Below, one piece after another: positions 1 through 8,200 of a stretch of 64,000 nucleotides of DNA; within the stretch, counting starts at the first letter, position 1; every line of letters starts with the position of its first letter. The position numbers and the translations under genes were made by a program. This DNA is from Bythopirellula polymerisocia (lineage in GTDB: Bacteria; Planctomycetota; Planctomycetia; Pirellulales; Lacipirellulaceae): positions 1 through 64,000 of the forward strand of contig NZ_SJPS01000007.1 in the NCBI RefSeq assembly GCF_007860015.1, written 5' to 3'. Below the pieces are notes generated by a model. That model had not been told where the DNA came from. It ran no database searches and saw only the letters and a program-made list of their open reading frames with translations.

Positions 1-56
1 TTCTGAGGGCCACTGAAGTGACGACGTTCTCGCTTGTTGGAACTGCTCTCGCTCAT
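1..56 (-). CDS. 5' end of a minus-strand protein, truncated by window edge
   Basis: An open frame reads leftward from an ATG at 56-54 and runs off the window after 18 codons, beginning MSESSSNKRERRHF. A GGAG ribosome-binding site lies 8 bases upstream of the ATG, which supports a real start. The basic, Ser-rich start gives no family. It is divergent from the secreted-protein gene that starts at 323. Too little is visible to assign a function. Confidence 0.5.
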   Translation of the reverse strand, partial: MSESSSNKRERRHFSGPQ

Positions 57-322
57 CGAATTCTCCAAAGCTTCGCGTTATACTAACGCTCACCTAGGAT
101 AATTCCAATTCCGACTGAGGCAAGACATTAGCATCCCGGCAATTTTAGAGGTTTGCCGCTTTCGATGCTAGCAGTGCTCCCGAGCAGGCTGATGATTCTC
201 GCCTTCTCTGGCCGATGAATATCGAAGGAATCTGTCTCTCGGCAGCGTTCTCGATTGAATTGGTGGTTGACCCCCCACCTTTGTGCAATATACCCGAATA
301 CTTGCAATCGCCGAGGTATGAA

Positions 323-1036
323 ATGCCTGTCGCTCGACGATGGACCGTCGCTCTCGCATCCATATTCATTGGAATCGGCTCGCTGTCTGCCACCGCTCAA
401 GATGTGGCATCTCCACAGGTTGAGTACAAAGATATCGACGGTGTCCGCTATCAGGTCACTCGGCAAGTCGTTAAGGAGACGGTCCCCATCACGGTGATGC
501 AGGATCGCCAGCAGACCTTCTACGCACCGCAAACTACTACCGAGAATATCAGTCATCAGCAGATGTATTCGGTGCCTGTAACTCAGAATCAGGTAGTCCC
601 TGTTCTGGTTGGAAGGTGGAACCCGTTTGTGACACCCTATTGGGCCTACGAGGTCGAGCAGGTCACCACTTGGCAGAATCAGGTAGCCAACGTCCAGATC
701 CCTGTGAATCGGGTTACCTGGGCCCCGCAAACCAAGACCGTGCAAGTGCCCGTGACTGAATATCGCACGGCGGAGCGCGAGATCATCACCCGCGTGGCGG
801 TGAGCAACAATTCCACGAACAATAGCAATCAAGCACTGGCAACTGCCCAGCCTTTGAGTAGCGCCCAACCCCAGTCCGCCAACCCAGTTCAGTCTCCGTA
901 TCGCAGCGCAACAATTGCAGCGAGACCAAGTGACTCAGGCGGGACAACCATCGGGGGAACCGTCATGCCGAGCGATCCACCTCGCCAGGCAACCGGCAAC
1001 TGGCAGACTCCGCCCGTCAATTCGCGGTATCGCTAA
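323..1036 (+). CDS. secreted Gln-rich hypothetical protein
   Basis: A 237-residue protein. The ATG at 323 is chosen over an upstream in-frame ATG at 215 because it places a basic N-terminus (MPVARRW) directly before a hydrophobic segment ending in SATAQ, a convincing Sec signal peptide. The mature part contains repeated phrases of the type PVTQNQVVPVLVG, TTWQNQVANVQIPVN and TVQVPVTEYRT, so the middle consists of short Gln/Val-rich beta-type repeats with paired polar and hydrophobic residues. The last 70 residues are Ser/Asn/Gln/Pro-rich and probably disordered. It is likely an envelope or exported protein. I do not recognise a named family and infer no enzymatic role. Confidence 0.8.
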   Translation: MPVARRWTVALASIFIGIGSLSATAQDVASPQVEYKDIDGVRYQVTRQVVKETVPITVMQDRQQTFYAPQTTTENISHQQMYSVPVTQNQVVPVLVGRWNPFVTPYWAYEVEQVTTWQNQVANVQIPVNRVTWAPQTKTVQVPVTEYRTAEREIITRVAVSNNSTNNSNQALATAQPLSSAQPQSANPVQSPYRSATIAARPSDSGGTTIGGTVMPSDPPRQATGNWQTPPVNSRYR

Positions 1037-1042
1037 GAAGGT

Positions 1043-1112
1043 TTAGAGTTTAGGGTTGAGGGTTTAGTGTCAAACTAATCTGACTCTCAACACTCAACGC
1101 TCATCCCTCAAC
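1043..1112. repeat. imperfect inverted repeat between convergent genes
   Basis: Left arm GTTTAGAGTTTAGGGTTGAG and right arm ACTCTCAACACTCAACGCTC (followed by ATCCCTCAAC) are imperfect reverse complements of degenerate GGTTGAG units. The element lies between the convergent genes ending at 1036 and 1108 and touches the 3' end of the second, so it could fold in both transcripts and act as a terminator. It belongs to the same style of degenerate palindrome seen elsewhere in the window. Confidence 0.55.
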
Positions 1113-1404
1113 GTGTCGTTGTTCGGCGGCGGGAGCGGCGGCCGGCGGGGGTGCTGCCCCATTCTTTGGTGAGAGCCTCGAAGACCTCGGGGGTTTCATA
1201 GCGGACGATTCCCTTCGTCTCGGGCATGGGGCCTATGAGACCCCGAAAAACCGGCATACCCCGCAAACTCAAATCGGTGCTGCAATCATCGATGCCGATC
1301 TGGGTGTGCATCTTCAGGATGGCTTCTTCGTGCTGGTAGTCGCGGGTCCGCAACTCGCCGTTCGTGCCACGGGTGACGATTCGGATCGTTTTCTCAGCCG
1401 CCAT
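1108..1404 (-). CDS. small conserved-looking hypothetical protein
   Basis: A protein of about 98 residues when started at MAAEKTIRIVTRGTNGEL. A longer frame reaches 1449 but its extra N-terminus looks non-coding. The sequence is mixed alpha/beta with KTIRIVTRG and a Glu/Lys-rich middle, and ends in a very basic tail (RRSRRRTTTR). It has no signal peptide or membrane segment, so it is probably cytoplasmic. I recognise no family. The ribosome-binding site is weak. Confidence 0.5.
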   Translation of the reverse strand: MAAEKTIRIVTRGTNGELRTRDYQHEEAILKMHTQIGIDDCSTDLSLRGMPVFRGLIGPMPETKGIVRYETPEVFEALTKEWGSTPAGRRSRRRTTTR

Positions 1405-1530
1405 AGGGGTTCTCACTGCAACTACGGGAGGAAGGTCAGGATACAGCAAGTATCGGCGCGACCTGCTAGCAGCTGCGGTATTTCGTCCTCAGCATGCATA
1501 CACGGCATAGGGTGAAGAACCCGCAGAATA

Positions 1531-1624
1531 GGAAGGAAAGAAAGAATTGGGAGGAATGTGGGAATCCCCATTGCACGGTTCTTCAAATCCATTCCTTAAA
1601 TTCCCCGATTCCTCCCATTTCTTC
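1531..1624. repeat. degenerate palindrome, family GGAATTTGGGAAT, copy 1
   Basis: The left arm reads GGAAGGAAAGAAAGAATTGG and continues GAGGAATGTGGGAAT. The right arm is the complement (ATTCCTTAAATTCCCCGATT, then CCTCCCATTTCTTC). A second copy with nearly the same arm lies at 16170-16327. It sits just upstream of tRNA-Ser. It is probably a REP- or MITE-like non-coding element. Confidence 0.65.
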
Positions 1625-1692
1625 GATGCATTGCCCACGAGGCCCATGCGGATTAAATTAGGAGGGTCCTGCCGCCTCGGTGAAAGGACATC

Positions 1693-1777
1693 CGGAGGGT
1701 AAGCGAATTGGCCAGCGGTCTGACTCGAAATCAGATGCCCAGCAATGGGTTGTGGGTTCGAATCCCATGCCCTCCGC
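1693..1777 (+). tRNA. tRNA-Ser (anticodon CGA)
   Basis: A cloverleaf can be drawn by hand. Acceptor arms GGAGGG (1694-1699) and CCCTCC (1770-1775) pair. The anticodon stem is TCTGA/TCAGA with loop CTCGAAA, giving anticodon CGA, which reads UCG serine codons. There is a long variable arm with stem CCC/GGG, as expected for class II tRNA-Ser. The T arm is GTGGG TTCGAAT CCCAT. No CCA is encoded. The end may shift by one base because C1693-G1776 can also pair. It stands alone, with no other tRNA nearby. Confidence 0.88.
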
Positions 1778-1888
1778 TTGATAATTGGTTCGCAGAAAGT
1801 GTTCTGTCGATACCCCCTCCCACCGCAGTCCTTAGAGGGCCAATTCCACTGCTGTTCGTTCACTGATTGCTACACTAGGAAATGTGAA

Positions 1889-2563
1889 ATGTCTCAACAT
1901 TTGAATCTACCTTGCCGAGCTCGAAAATCTCCTGCGATCGCTTCTGGCTGCTTTGTAATGATGGCGGTGCTGGGGGGATGTAGTGGGGGAGTTGCCTCGC
2001 GGGTTACCGCTCCCGGGTATAGTCCGCAACAGGCGGCCAGCAAGGCGATTGAAGTTTACGATACTGACAAGGACGGCTTTGTGGCAGGAAGCGAACTGGA
2101 TAATGCACCGGGTTTGAAGGCTGCCCTCAAGAACTTGGAAACTGACGGCGATGGCAAGGTCTCTGAATCAGAAGTGGCAGAGCGCGTACAAGCCTGGGAA
2201 AATCAGGGGGTAGGAATAATGCAGTTCAGTTGCGATGTTGTCCTGGATGGCCGCGGGCTGGAAGGGGCGACGGTCACGTTCGAACCAGATGTCTTTCTGG
2301 AAGGAGTGGTCGAAGCGGGATCGGCGACTACCGATGGTTTCGGTTCAGCCAGCCCGCGAATCCCCAAAGAAAATCGGCGTTCTCCTACCGATCCCCCCGG
2401 CATGCAATTGGGCATTTATAAGGTACGGATTTCAAAAATAGTTGGTGGCAAAGAAATCATTCCCCCCCAATACAATTCCGAGACTACCCTGGGCCAAGAG
2501 GTGGCGAAGGACGACCGCTCGATCATGAACAAGAAGATGGTCTTTTACCTTAAAAGCAGGTGA
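1889..2563 (+). CDS. EF-hand lipoprotein
   Basis: A 224-residue protein. The ATG at 1889 follows an AGGA site. An upstream in-frame ATG at 1745 lies inside the tRNA and is rejected. The N-terminus is basic, then hydrophobic, ending in VLGGCSGG, a lipobox, so it is a predicted lipoprotein. Residues about 45-90 contain two EF-hand-type calcium loops, DTDKDGFVAGSEL and ETDGDGKVSESEV. The C-terminal part (FSCDVVLDGRGLEGATVTF, then a GIYKVRISK strand) resembles the small beta-sandwich carboxypeptidase-regulatory-like domain common in planctomycete lipoproteins. It probably binds calcium at the cell surface. The partner is unknown. Confidence 0.85.
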   Translation: MSQHLNLPCRARKSPAIASGCFVMMAVLGGCSGGVASRVTAPGYSPQQAASKAIEVYDTDKDGFVAGSELDNAPGLKAALKNLETDGDGKVSESEVAERVQAWENQGVGIMQFSCDVVLDGRGLEGATVTFEPDVFLEGVVEAGSATTDGFGSASPRIPKENRRSPTDPPGMQLGIYKVRISKIVGGKEIIPPQYNSETTLGQEVAKDDRSIMNKKMVFYLKSR

Positions 2564-2768
2564 TGTAAGACTTCTTAGATATGTGGGGATAGAGGGTGTA
2601 TATCCCGTTTGTCTTGCCGACATTCTCACGAGTTCCAGGCGGCTTTATAAAAATCACATTGGCACCGCGACACCATGAAAGCAACTACACAGCGAATTCA
2701 AGCCCGTTGCTATTCCGACGCTTCGTCGAACCTCTCTGGTGCATCTTTACGCAACTAGATGGCGCTGA

Positions 2769-3890
2769 TTAGTTCGCACCGATGACCTGGCCATCGAGTC
2801 GATTGGCACTGTAGGAATGTACGAACGGATTAACATCGTAGCTTATCGCGCGGACAGAGCCATCGCAGTAATTCATGTTAAACGCCCCAGGATGGGAACT
2901 GCCGAAAATGGCTTGCCCTGAAAATCCGGGGGTATCCGGACGAGGTTGGAAATCCTCTTGCGCGTCAGGAGAATCTAGTACAGCATTCCAGGCTTTTCGC
3001 TGATTATCCCATTCGTATCCACAGTAAGCTGCTTGATTGGTAGCTAACGATGAACTCGAGGCATACTCATCTGGATCCATAAATTTTTCACCAACAAAAT
3101 AAGTATTGGAAACCCCGTCCGAAATTTGTTGAACTTTAATCTCGCTAGCAGGACCTACAACACCGCTCTGGCAATACTGACGAGAGCCACCTCTCGTAGC
3201 GGGTCCATCGCAGTCATCTATAGGCCGAGAATAAAATACGGTTGATACTGCGGCATCTGCCGCCGAATAATCGTTACCCGAAGGAGCAGGCGTAGAAGCA
3301 AACCAAGAGTCTCCATCCCAAAACTTAGAGTCCCCAGAACTGGCAGCGTAATCAAGACGAAAAGCTCCTTGAGTTTCCACGAGGGGGCGAACCCAGCTCC
3401 CAAGATTTTTCACAGGGGCGTTCCAGATGGTCAGCGGAAGACGAGGGGCACTTCGCGAAGGGCAAATAAAAGTATCGACTGGAGACTGAATCAACTGGGT
3501 CATGGCTGCCTGGTGCGCAGGGGTGCCAATAACCGTTCCACTCCCAAGATTGCTCAAATTCTGCTGTTCAATAAATGCCAACAAGCTGTACGCCCAGCCG
3601 CCCGGCTGTTTCTCACCGTAGCCCCGATTGGGATCGGGTCCCCAGTCATACGTCCAACCTCCGGACGGATAAAACCCATGCGTGCTCTCATGATTCAGTG
3701 CTCCCAAGCCAATCTGCTTGAGATTGTTCTGACACTGCGAACGTCGGGCTGCCTCTCGAGCCGCCTGAACCGCAGGCAGTAAGAGGGCCACCAAGACGCC
3801 GATGATGGCGATCACCACCAGGAGCTCAACCAAAGTAAAGCCTGCTAGGGACGCAAAGCGAGCGGAACTATTTTTTCTAGTCTGTTTCAT
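2769..3890 (-). CDS. DUF1559 pseudopilin-like protein
   Basis: A 373-residue protein started at MKQTRKN, with an AGG site upstream. Residues about 17-50 form a type IV prepilin N-terminus, [16 protein letters not shown], so prepilin peptidase should cleave before the Phe. The rest matches the planctomycete DUF1559 family: the [18 protein letters not shown] region and the C-terminal [17 protein letters not shown] box with its DG pair. These are thought to be anchored surface or pilus-like proteins. A perfect 8-bp hairpin (CGCAGGGA/TCCCTGCG) sits in the leader at 3920-3938, and the 21-bp phased GCGCA boxes lie 105-133 bp upstream. Confidence 0.93.
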   Translation of the reverse strand: MKQTRKNSSARFASLAGFTLVELLVVIAIIGVLVALLLPAVQAAREAARRSQCQNNLKQIGLGALNHESTHGFYPSGGWTYDWGPDPNRGYGEKQPGGWAYSLLAFIEQQNLSNLGSGTVIGTPAHQAAMTQLIQSPVDTFICPSRSAPRLPLTIWNAPVKNLGSWVRPLVETQGAFRLDYAASSGDSKFWDGDSWFASTPAPSGNDYSAADAAVSTVFYSRPIDDCDGPATRGGSRQYCQSGVVGPASEIKVQQISDGVSNTYFVGEKFMDPDEYASSSSLATNQAAYCGYEWDNQRKAWNAVLDSPDAQEDFQPRPDTPGFSGQAIFGSSHPGAFNMNYCDGSVRAISYDVNPFVHSYSANRLDGQVIGAN

Positions 3891-3994
3891 CTGAAAAACC
3901 TGCTTGCCCAATGTAACTGCGCAGGGAATCTCCCTGCGTCCGGTTCAGCCTACAAGTCCATTTTACCTCGGCACGCCATTCCGGCAACAACACG

Positions 3995-4023
3995 AAGCGC
4001 ATCTATTGCTCGCAATTGCGCAA
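3995..4023 (-). promoter_or_regulatory. phased GCGCA double box upstream of a pseudopilin gene
   Basis: AAGCGCAT at 3995 and TTGCGCAA at 4016 start exactly 21 bp apart, two helical turns. The same arrangement occurs at 6347-6375 and 11850-11878. It lies 105-133 bp upstream of the DUF1559 start at 3890. It is a candidate operator for a DNA-binding protein that contacts one DNA face. The regulator is not identified. Confidence 0.5.
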
Positions 4024-4071
4024 ATTTGTGGGCCGCACCGATCGATCTCACGTCGGGCGGATCGAGCAGAA

Positions 4072-4173
4072 CGAGTTCCGGCACGGGTACTCAGTCGAGA
4101 GCAAAGAGTCTAGAGACATTCTTCAGGCTCTTGACTCTTGACTATCAGCTGTCTGCTAATCTGCCGGAACTCG
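4072..4173. repeat. large hairpin element, copy 1 (CGAGTTCCGGCA family)
   Basis: A perfect 12-bp inverted pair, CGAGTTCCGGCA at 4072 and TGCCGGAACTCG at 4162, encloses an 18-bp imperfect inner stem (AGTCGAGAGCAAAGAGTC with GGCTCTTGACTCTTGACT). The whole 102 bases could fold as one long hairpin. A related element lies at 8052-8174. Both sit on the minus strand between a PEP-CTERM gene and a downstream DUF1559 gene. Confidence 0.65.
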
Positions 4174-4202
4174 TGAAACTCATCTCGGCCGACAAGATAC
4201 CC

Positions 4203-4244
4203 AAAAAAAAGGCCCAGGCAGGAGTCGAGACTCTTGCCTGGGCC
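4203..4244 (-). terminator. rho-independent terminator
   Basis: Read on the minus strand, the stem GGCCCAGGCA/TGCCTGGGCC is followed by eight T. It lies 27 bases after the stop of the PEP-CTERM gene at 4271 and should end that transcript before the pseudopilin gene. Confidence 0.85.
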
Positions 4245-4270
4245 GTTGTTGTTGGTTCGCAAGAACAGAA

Positions 4271-5179
4271 CTAACTGCGCTTACGTCCTGAGGCGACCAA
4301 GCCGATCAGACTCAGGCCCAAGAGAGCAAACGAAGCGGGTTCGGGGACACCTACAGTTACGTTATCAATCACCGTGCCGTTGTTGCCGTTCGAGGAATTG
4401 AACGGATCAGCTGCTCCCAACAGGATGTTGCCTGCCGTGTAAAAGCCGCCGCTGTTGTCGTACGAATCGATTAGAGCGCCGTTCAAGAACGAATTGATCG
4501 TTGTACCATCCGAGGCGACACGAATCTTCACCCACGAACCGCGAGGATTGGAGCCAGCAGGGCCGAGGGCGCCACCTACCCCAGTCTGAAAACCGGGGAT
4601 CGTGCCTGCAGGGAAAGCGGCATAGTCTCCCAACCCGATATAACCTGTGGAAGAGCCGCTACCTTCTTCGAAGACGGCCAAATCTCTAGTTGCGCCCCCT
4701 TCACCGGAATAGGTCAAAGCATATGGCCCACCGACAGAGCCAAATTCGTACGGGGATACGGGGCTTGAGTTATCGAGGAAAAGGCCAGCCATGCCGAATT
4801 CGGTGGATCCGCCACCACCGTCGTTGTATACGAACATGTCGGCTTCAACAAAAAACTTGCCGGAGAAACTCTTGCCATTGGGAAAGATCGAGTAGGATTC
4901 GCCTTCGGCACCAGGCTGATCAGTCTTGTTGACCTGAATAAAGGCGCCGATCGTGTCGCTTCCGCCGCTAGGATTGGCAATTCCAATCGAGCTGTAGTCG
5001 AATGCGAAATCAACGCTGCCATCAGGCGGGGCAGATCCACCGCTCTCCTGCTGGCTGACTACTGACCAACGCGTGGAGGCGTTGCCATCGTTGAAGTTTT
5101 CGGAGAATAGGGCAGCGTGGACTGGCAGTGACCAGGCAACAAATGCCGCGAGTGTGGTAGCTTCGAGTAGTCTCTTCAT
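4271..5179 (-). CDS. PEP-CTERM secreted protein (LamG/beta-sandwich-like)
   Basis: A 302-residue protein with an AAGGAT site before ATG 5179. The signal peptide ends SLPVHA and the mature protein begins ALFSENFNDG. The body (residues about 25-270) is a Gly/Ser/aromatic-rich beta-sandwich of the concanavalin type, with FFVEADMFVY, GSWVKIRVASDG and INSFLNGALIDS strands, suggesting glycan binding. The C-terminus VPEPASFALLGLSLIGLV plus a basic tail is a PEP-CTERM exosortase signal. It is a paralogue of the next gene upstream (5271-6221). The surface function is inferred, not shown. Confidence 0.88.
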   Translation of the reverse strand: MKRLLEATTLAAFVAWSLPVHAALFSENFNDGNASTRWSVVSQQESGGSAPPDGSVDFAFDYSSIGIANPSGGSDTIGAFIQVNKTDQPGAEGESYSIFPNGKSFSGKFFVEADMFVYNDGGGGSTEFGMAGLFLDNSSPVSPYEFGSVGGPYALTYSGEGGATRDLAVFEEGSGSSTGYIGLGDYAAFPAGTIPGFQTGVGGALGPAGSNPRGSWVKIRVASDGTTINSFLNGALIDSYDNSGGFYTAGNILLGAADPFNSSNGNNGTVIDNVTVGVPEPASFALLGLSLIGLVASGRKRS

Positions 5180-5270
5180 TAGACAGATCCTTTTTCAAAA
5201 TAACTAAGAGGTTAATCAAGGAGTGAATACAAACAAAATCAAGTAACGATGCACATTTTGCTCATCTTGT

Positions 5271-6221
5271 TCAGCGACGCTTCCGCCCGGCAGCCACCAA
5301 ACCAACTACACTTAATCCCAACAAAGCCAACGAGGCGGGTTCGGGGATCTCCATTACAACGACATTATCGAAGATACCGAATTGCAGGTCAGGGCGAGAC
5401 GCGACCGAAGAAAAGAAGTCCGCATAAAAGAGCGAAATATTGCCATCGGTGTTTACTCCCGCAGAACCATCGCTCGTGTCGGTCTTATCGTAGCTGACGA
5501 TCTCCAACCGACTGCTATCAGGCTTTTCGATGAAGATGCTGACAATGTTGCCGTTGACATTGAACTCCCAAGTGATCCACTGGAAGCCTGGAGACCCTGC
5601 GACACTCGTGCCAGCCGCTTGACCCTGAGCTGCTGGCGGAGGAACGGCTGGCAAGAAATCGGCGTAATAGGAATCTGATCCATTGCGAGAGCCGCCCGTC
5701 ATATCAGCAGCTGGGATAAAGAACTGTGGAGGGGACTTGAAGGCACGCCAATCGTTGCTCGAGCCTCCTTCGCCGGTTGCGATAGCTTGGGCACCACTTG
5801 CTACGTCTGCTGTGACATCGTCGTAGCCAATTCCGCCACCCATAAATTCTGTGCTGGAACCGCTACCGATCTCAAAGTTTTGCCAGGCATCGAACCGCAG
5901 CTGATAACTTCCCGTGAAGTTTTTCCCAATGGGGTAAGTCGTCAAGAATTCAGAGGCACCTGGAGCACCGATATTTGCTTGTGCCTTAAAGCCGCGGGTC
6001 GCTGCGTCGCCGACTTCGCTATTAGGTGCCTCGGGGATGCCGTCTGCGCTGTAGTCGTAGTCGGCCGTAACAGCCGTGTCGACCGAAGAAACGTTGAGAT
6101 TCCAGGTCGCGCCATTATTCATTTGATCACGATAGAGCACAGTTGCTGCAGATAGCTGCGTACAACTGAGGATGAAGGCACTTCCGGCAAGAAGTGAAAG
6201 AATTCGCTGTGGTCGGTTCAT
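5271..6221 (-). CDS. PEP-CTERM secreted protein, paralogue of neighbour
   Basis: A 316-residue protein with a strong AGGGGAG site before ATG 6221. The signal peptide ends CTQLSAA. The body is a beta-rich domain with GKNFTGSYQLRFDAWQNF and WITWEFNVNGNIVSIFIE, matching the plan of the protein encoded at 4271-5179. It ends IPEPASLALLGLSVVGLV followed by AAGRKRR, a typical PEP-CTERM tripartite signal. The two genes are tandem with 91 bp between them and may have arisen by duplication. A phased GCGCA double box lies 126-154 bp upstream. Confidence 0.88.
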   Translation of the reverse strand: MNRPQRILSLLAGSAFILSCTQLSAATVLYRDQMNNGATWNLNVSSVDTAVTADYDYSADGIPEAPNSEVGDAATRGFKAQANIGAPGASEFLTTYPIGKNFTGSYQLRFDAWQNFEIGSGSSTEFMGGGIGYDDVTADVASGAQAIATGEGGSSNDWRAFKSPPQFFIPAADMTGGSRNGSDSYYADFLPAVPPPAAQGQAAGTSVAGSPGFQWITWEFNVNGNIVSIFIEKPDSSRLEIVSYDKTDTSDGSAGVNTDGNISLFYADFFSSVASRPDLQFGIFDNVVVMEIPEPASLALLGLSVVGLVAAGRKRR

Positions 6222-6346
6222 TAGTACAACTCCCCTATTAAAAATCTCAGAGTCAAAAAACTACGGTAGGGCCAAAATAGCGCAGCCGTGAAGCCCGCAC
6301 ACTCCCTCTATCCTAACAAGCGATTCTAAAAATAGCGAAACAATTC

Positions 6347-6375
6347 TTGCGCAAAATACTCTTCAAATTGCGCAA
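6347..6375 (-). promoter_or_regulatory. phased TTGCGCAA double box upstream of a PEP-CTERM gene
   Basis: Two identical palindromes TTGCGCAA start at 6347 and 6368, exactly 21 bp apart, in AT-rich DNA 126-154 bp upstream of the start at 6221. It is the cleanest of the three copies in this window and is probably an operator or activator site. Confidence 0.55.
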
Positions 6376-6429
6376 ATTGCCTCTCTTTTGTGTATTTGAT
6401 ATGACGGAAATAACTCAAAAAAATCAATT

Positions 6430-6810
6430 TTACCCCTCCCCGAGGACTTTCACGGCCACGGCGCCGACTACGACCAGGGCAATGCCTGTCCAGCGGAGAT
6501 AGCTGGCAGAGGTTTGGGGGCTGTCCTTGATGGATTCGAGCTCTTGTTGCATCTCGGCCAACTTGGCTTTCTTCTCTCGATACTCAGCTTGCACTTCGGC
6601 GGGATCACCACCCTTGTAAGAACGTGGGTTCTCTTCGGCCGCGACGGCCTGGAACATCAGCTTATGAACCTCGTCAGAGAGCGATGAAAGAGCCGCTGCC
6701 TTTTCCGGACCCCACTGATTCGTGGCAGGGAATATCAACCCCCAAATAAGACTCAGCGCAACGCAAATGACTCCCAAGCCAAATGTTCCAAGTGAAATGG
6801 CTGCTTTCAT
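6430..6810 (-). CDS. small two-helix membrane protein with coiled coil
   Basis: A 126-residue protein. Membrane segments are at residues about 5-28 (FGLGVICVALSLIWGLIF) and 108-124 (GIALVVVGAVAVKVL), with a charged, probably coiled-coil segment between them (EVQAEYREKKAKLAEMQQEL). It starts 9 bp after the stop of the DUF1559 gene at 6820, so the two are almost certainly cotranscribed. It may assist membrane anchoring or assembly of that pseudopilin. I recognise no named family. Confidence 0.75.
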   Translation of the reverse strand: MKAAISLGTFGLGVICVALSLIWGLIFPATNQWGPEKAAALSSLSDEVHKLMFQAVAAEENPRSYKGGDPAEVQAEYREKKAKLAEMQQELESIKDSPQTSASYLRWTGIALVVVGAVAVKVLGEG

Positions 6811-6819
6811 CCTTAAGTC

Positions 6820-7902
6820 TTATTCCTGTTCAGTGGAAATTCCGTCGTTGATGCAGACCAACAAACCAAGGATCAGCGGATCAATCTCATCCCGCAGGAA
6901 TCGCACGCTCCCATCCACATTAGCCGCATTCACACCTCCCAGATGTAAACTACGGGCGGCAGCAGTATGAGAGTTTGTTGGATTGCAAGGCATGCCTTGC
7001 AGCTGTGAATCCTGTTGTGTGAAACTTCCTGAGGTACAATCACGAAGATCGTCTTGATAGTTGGTTGCATTGGGTGGCAACGCACCATCAACCAAGCTGG
7101 GATTGGGAATGTAAGGAGTATTGCTTTGGCCGACTTGATCTCCAACGTTGCCCGTGCCGACGCCTGTGCCGTGCATATCCAGCCCCAAAACACTCGCTCC
7201 AGGCCAAGCCAAGGCCCACGCCCCACGCTGGTCAAGCGGGTCTTCACGTGTTCGGACCTCAGCTAACATCACGGTATTAGTAGTGCCGTCTGTAATTCGG
7301 GAAAGTGGCTGGGGTTCATGAATTAAAGCCCCTTGCCAAACTCCGCTGCTTGTGATGTGCTCCGGACAAGTATATGCAGCGTAGTTACCCTTGCCCAAAG
7401 TTTTTCCTGTTGTGTAGGTAGGGGATTGATAAAATCGACCTGAAGCACCGTCGGTGGGACACAGCAGAACAGATGGCTGCTGCGCTTCAGGAGCTAGATT
7501 AACATTTTGGTTTAGCACCGATTTCGACAAGTCAAATTGGTCGTAAAGAGATTGCAATTCCAGGTAAGGTAAGACTTTCACGACGTAACTCAATTGATCG
7601 CCCGAATACATTAGTCGAGCGGCAGATATGTTTCCCCCGCGTCCCCCAGGAGGATTTTGCATTTGACTTGAAGGGGGTAAGTTCTTGTAAGACGACTCGT
7701 AATTAAGTACGGCCAGACCCAAGTTATGCAATTGGCTTTGACATTGAATCCGCCGAGCCGCCTCGCGGGCTGCCTGAATGGCGGGCAACAAGAGAGCAAC
7801 CAAGACGCCGATGATCGCGATTACGACCAACAACTCTACTAGGGTAAAGCCATTGGAATGATTGCCAGCAGGCAAGCCCTTCCTAGATAGGCGGCGATTC
7901 AT
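6820..7902 (-). CDS. DUF1559 pseudopilin-like protein
   Basis: A 360-residue protein started at MNRRLSRKGL, with AAGGAA upstream. A longer reading to 7926 is less likely. The prepilin N-terminus [15 protein letters not shown] is followed by QAAREAARR, then the DUF1559 body and the terminal GGVNAANVDGSVRFLRDEI box. It is the second of three such genes here. It is followed at 9 bp by the small membrane protein at 6430-6810. A very large hairpin (8052-8174) fills the gap to the upstream PEP-CTERM gene, so it may form part of this leader or the previous 3' end. Confidence 0.93.
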   Translation of the reverse strand: MNRRLSRKGLPAGNHSNGFTLVELLVVIAIIGVLVALLLPAIQAAREAARRIQCQSQLHNLGLAVLNYESSYKNLPPSSQMQNPPGGRGGNISAARLMYSGDQLSYVVKVLPYLELQSLYDQFDLSKSVLNQNVNLAPEAQQPSVLLCPTDGASGRFYQSPTYTTGKTLGKGNYAAYTCPEHITSSGVWQGALIHEPQPLSRITDGTTNTVMLAEVRTREDPLDQRGAWALAWPGASVLGLDMHGTGVGTGNVGDQVGQSNTPYIPNPSLVDGALPPNATNYQDDLRDCTSGSFTQQDSQLQGMPCNPTNSHTAAARSLHLGGVNAANVDGSVRFLRDEIDPLILGLLVCINDGISTEQE

Positions 7903-8051
7903 ACACGAGTTCCTTTTCAATATCACGGGGGACCAAGCTTCTCGCTTCCGCCTCTTTCAACACTGCATTGTAGTAGCTGAGGTTCTCCTTAAAAAGTGCT
8001 CTCTCGCGCACGACAATCGCGCTTCTGCGTAGAACAGCCAAATCTTCGTTG

Positions 8052-8174
8052 GCCGGACCGAGCAACGCGAGTTCCGGCACAAGAGTCAAAAGTTCGACTA
8101 GATTCAAGAGACAGAGTGATGGCTCTTGTCTTGAATCTCTCGACTTTCGATTCTGCCGGAAATCGGTCCGGCCT
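8052..8174. repeat. large hairpin element, copy 2 (CGAGTTCCGGCA family)
   Basis: Nested inverted pairs: GGCCGGACC (8052) with GGTCCGGCC (8166), TTCCGGCA (8073) with TGCCGGAA (8155), and AGATTCAAGAGAC (8101) with the GTCTTGAATCT at 8129. About 123 bases can fold into one long stem. It shares the GCGAGTTCCGGCAC arm with 4072-4173 and starts 26 bases after the stop of the PEP-CTERM gene at 8201. Confidence 0.7.
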
Positions 8175-8200
8175 ACGGGAACCACGCCCCACCACCATCT

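Noticed and set aside
128-868. Long minus-strand open frame opposite the secreted protein gene
   Set aside because: Antisense to a gene with a clear signal peptide; composition is Arg/His/Leu-rich with no start signals.
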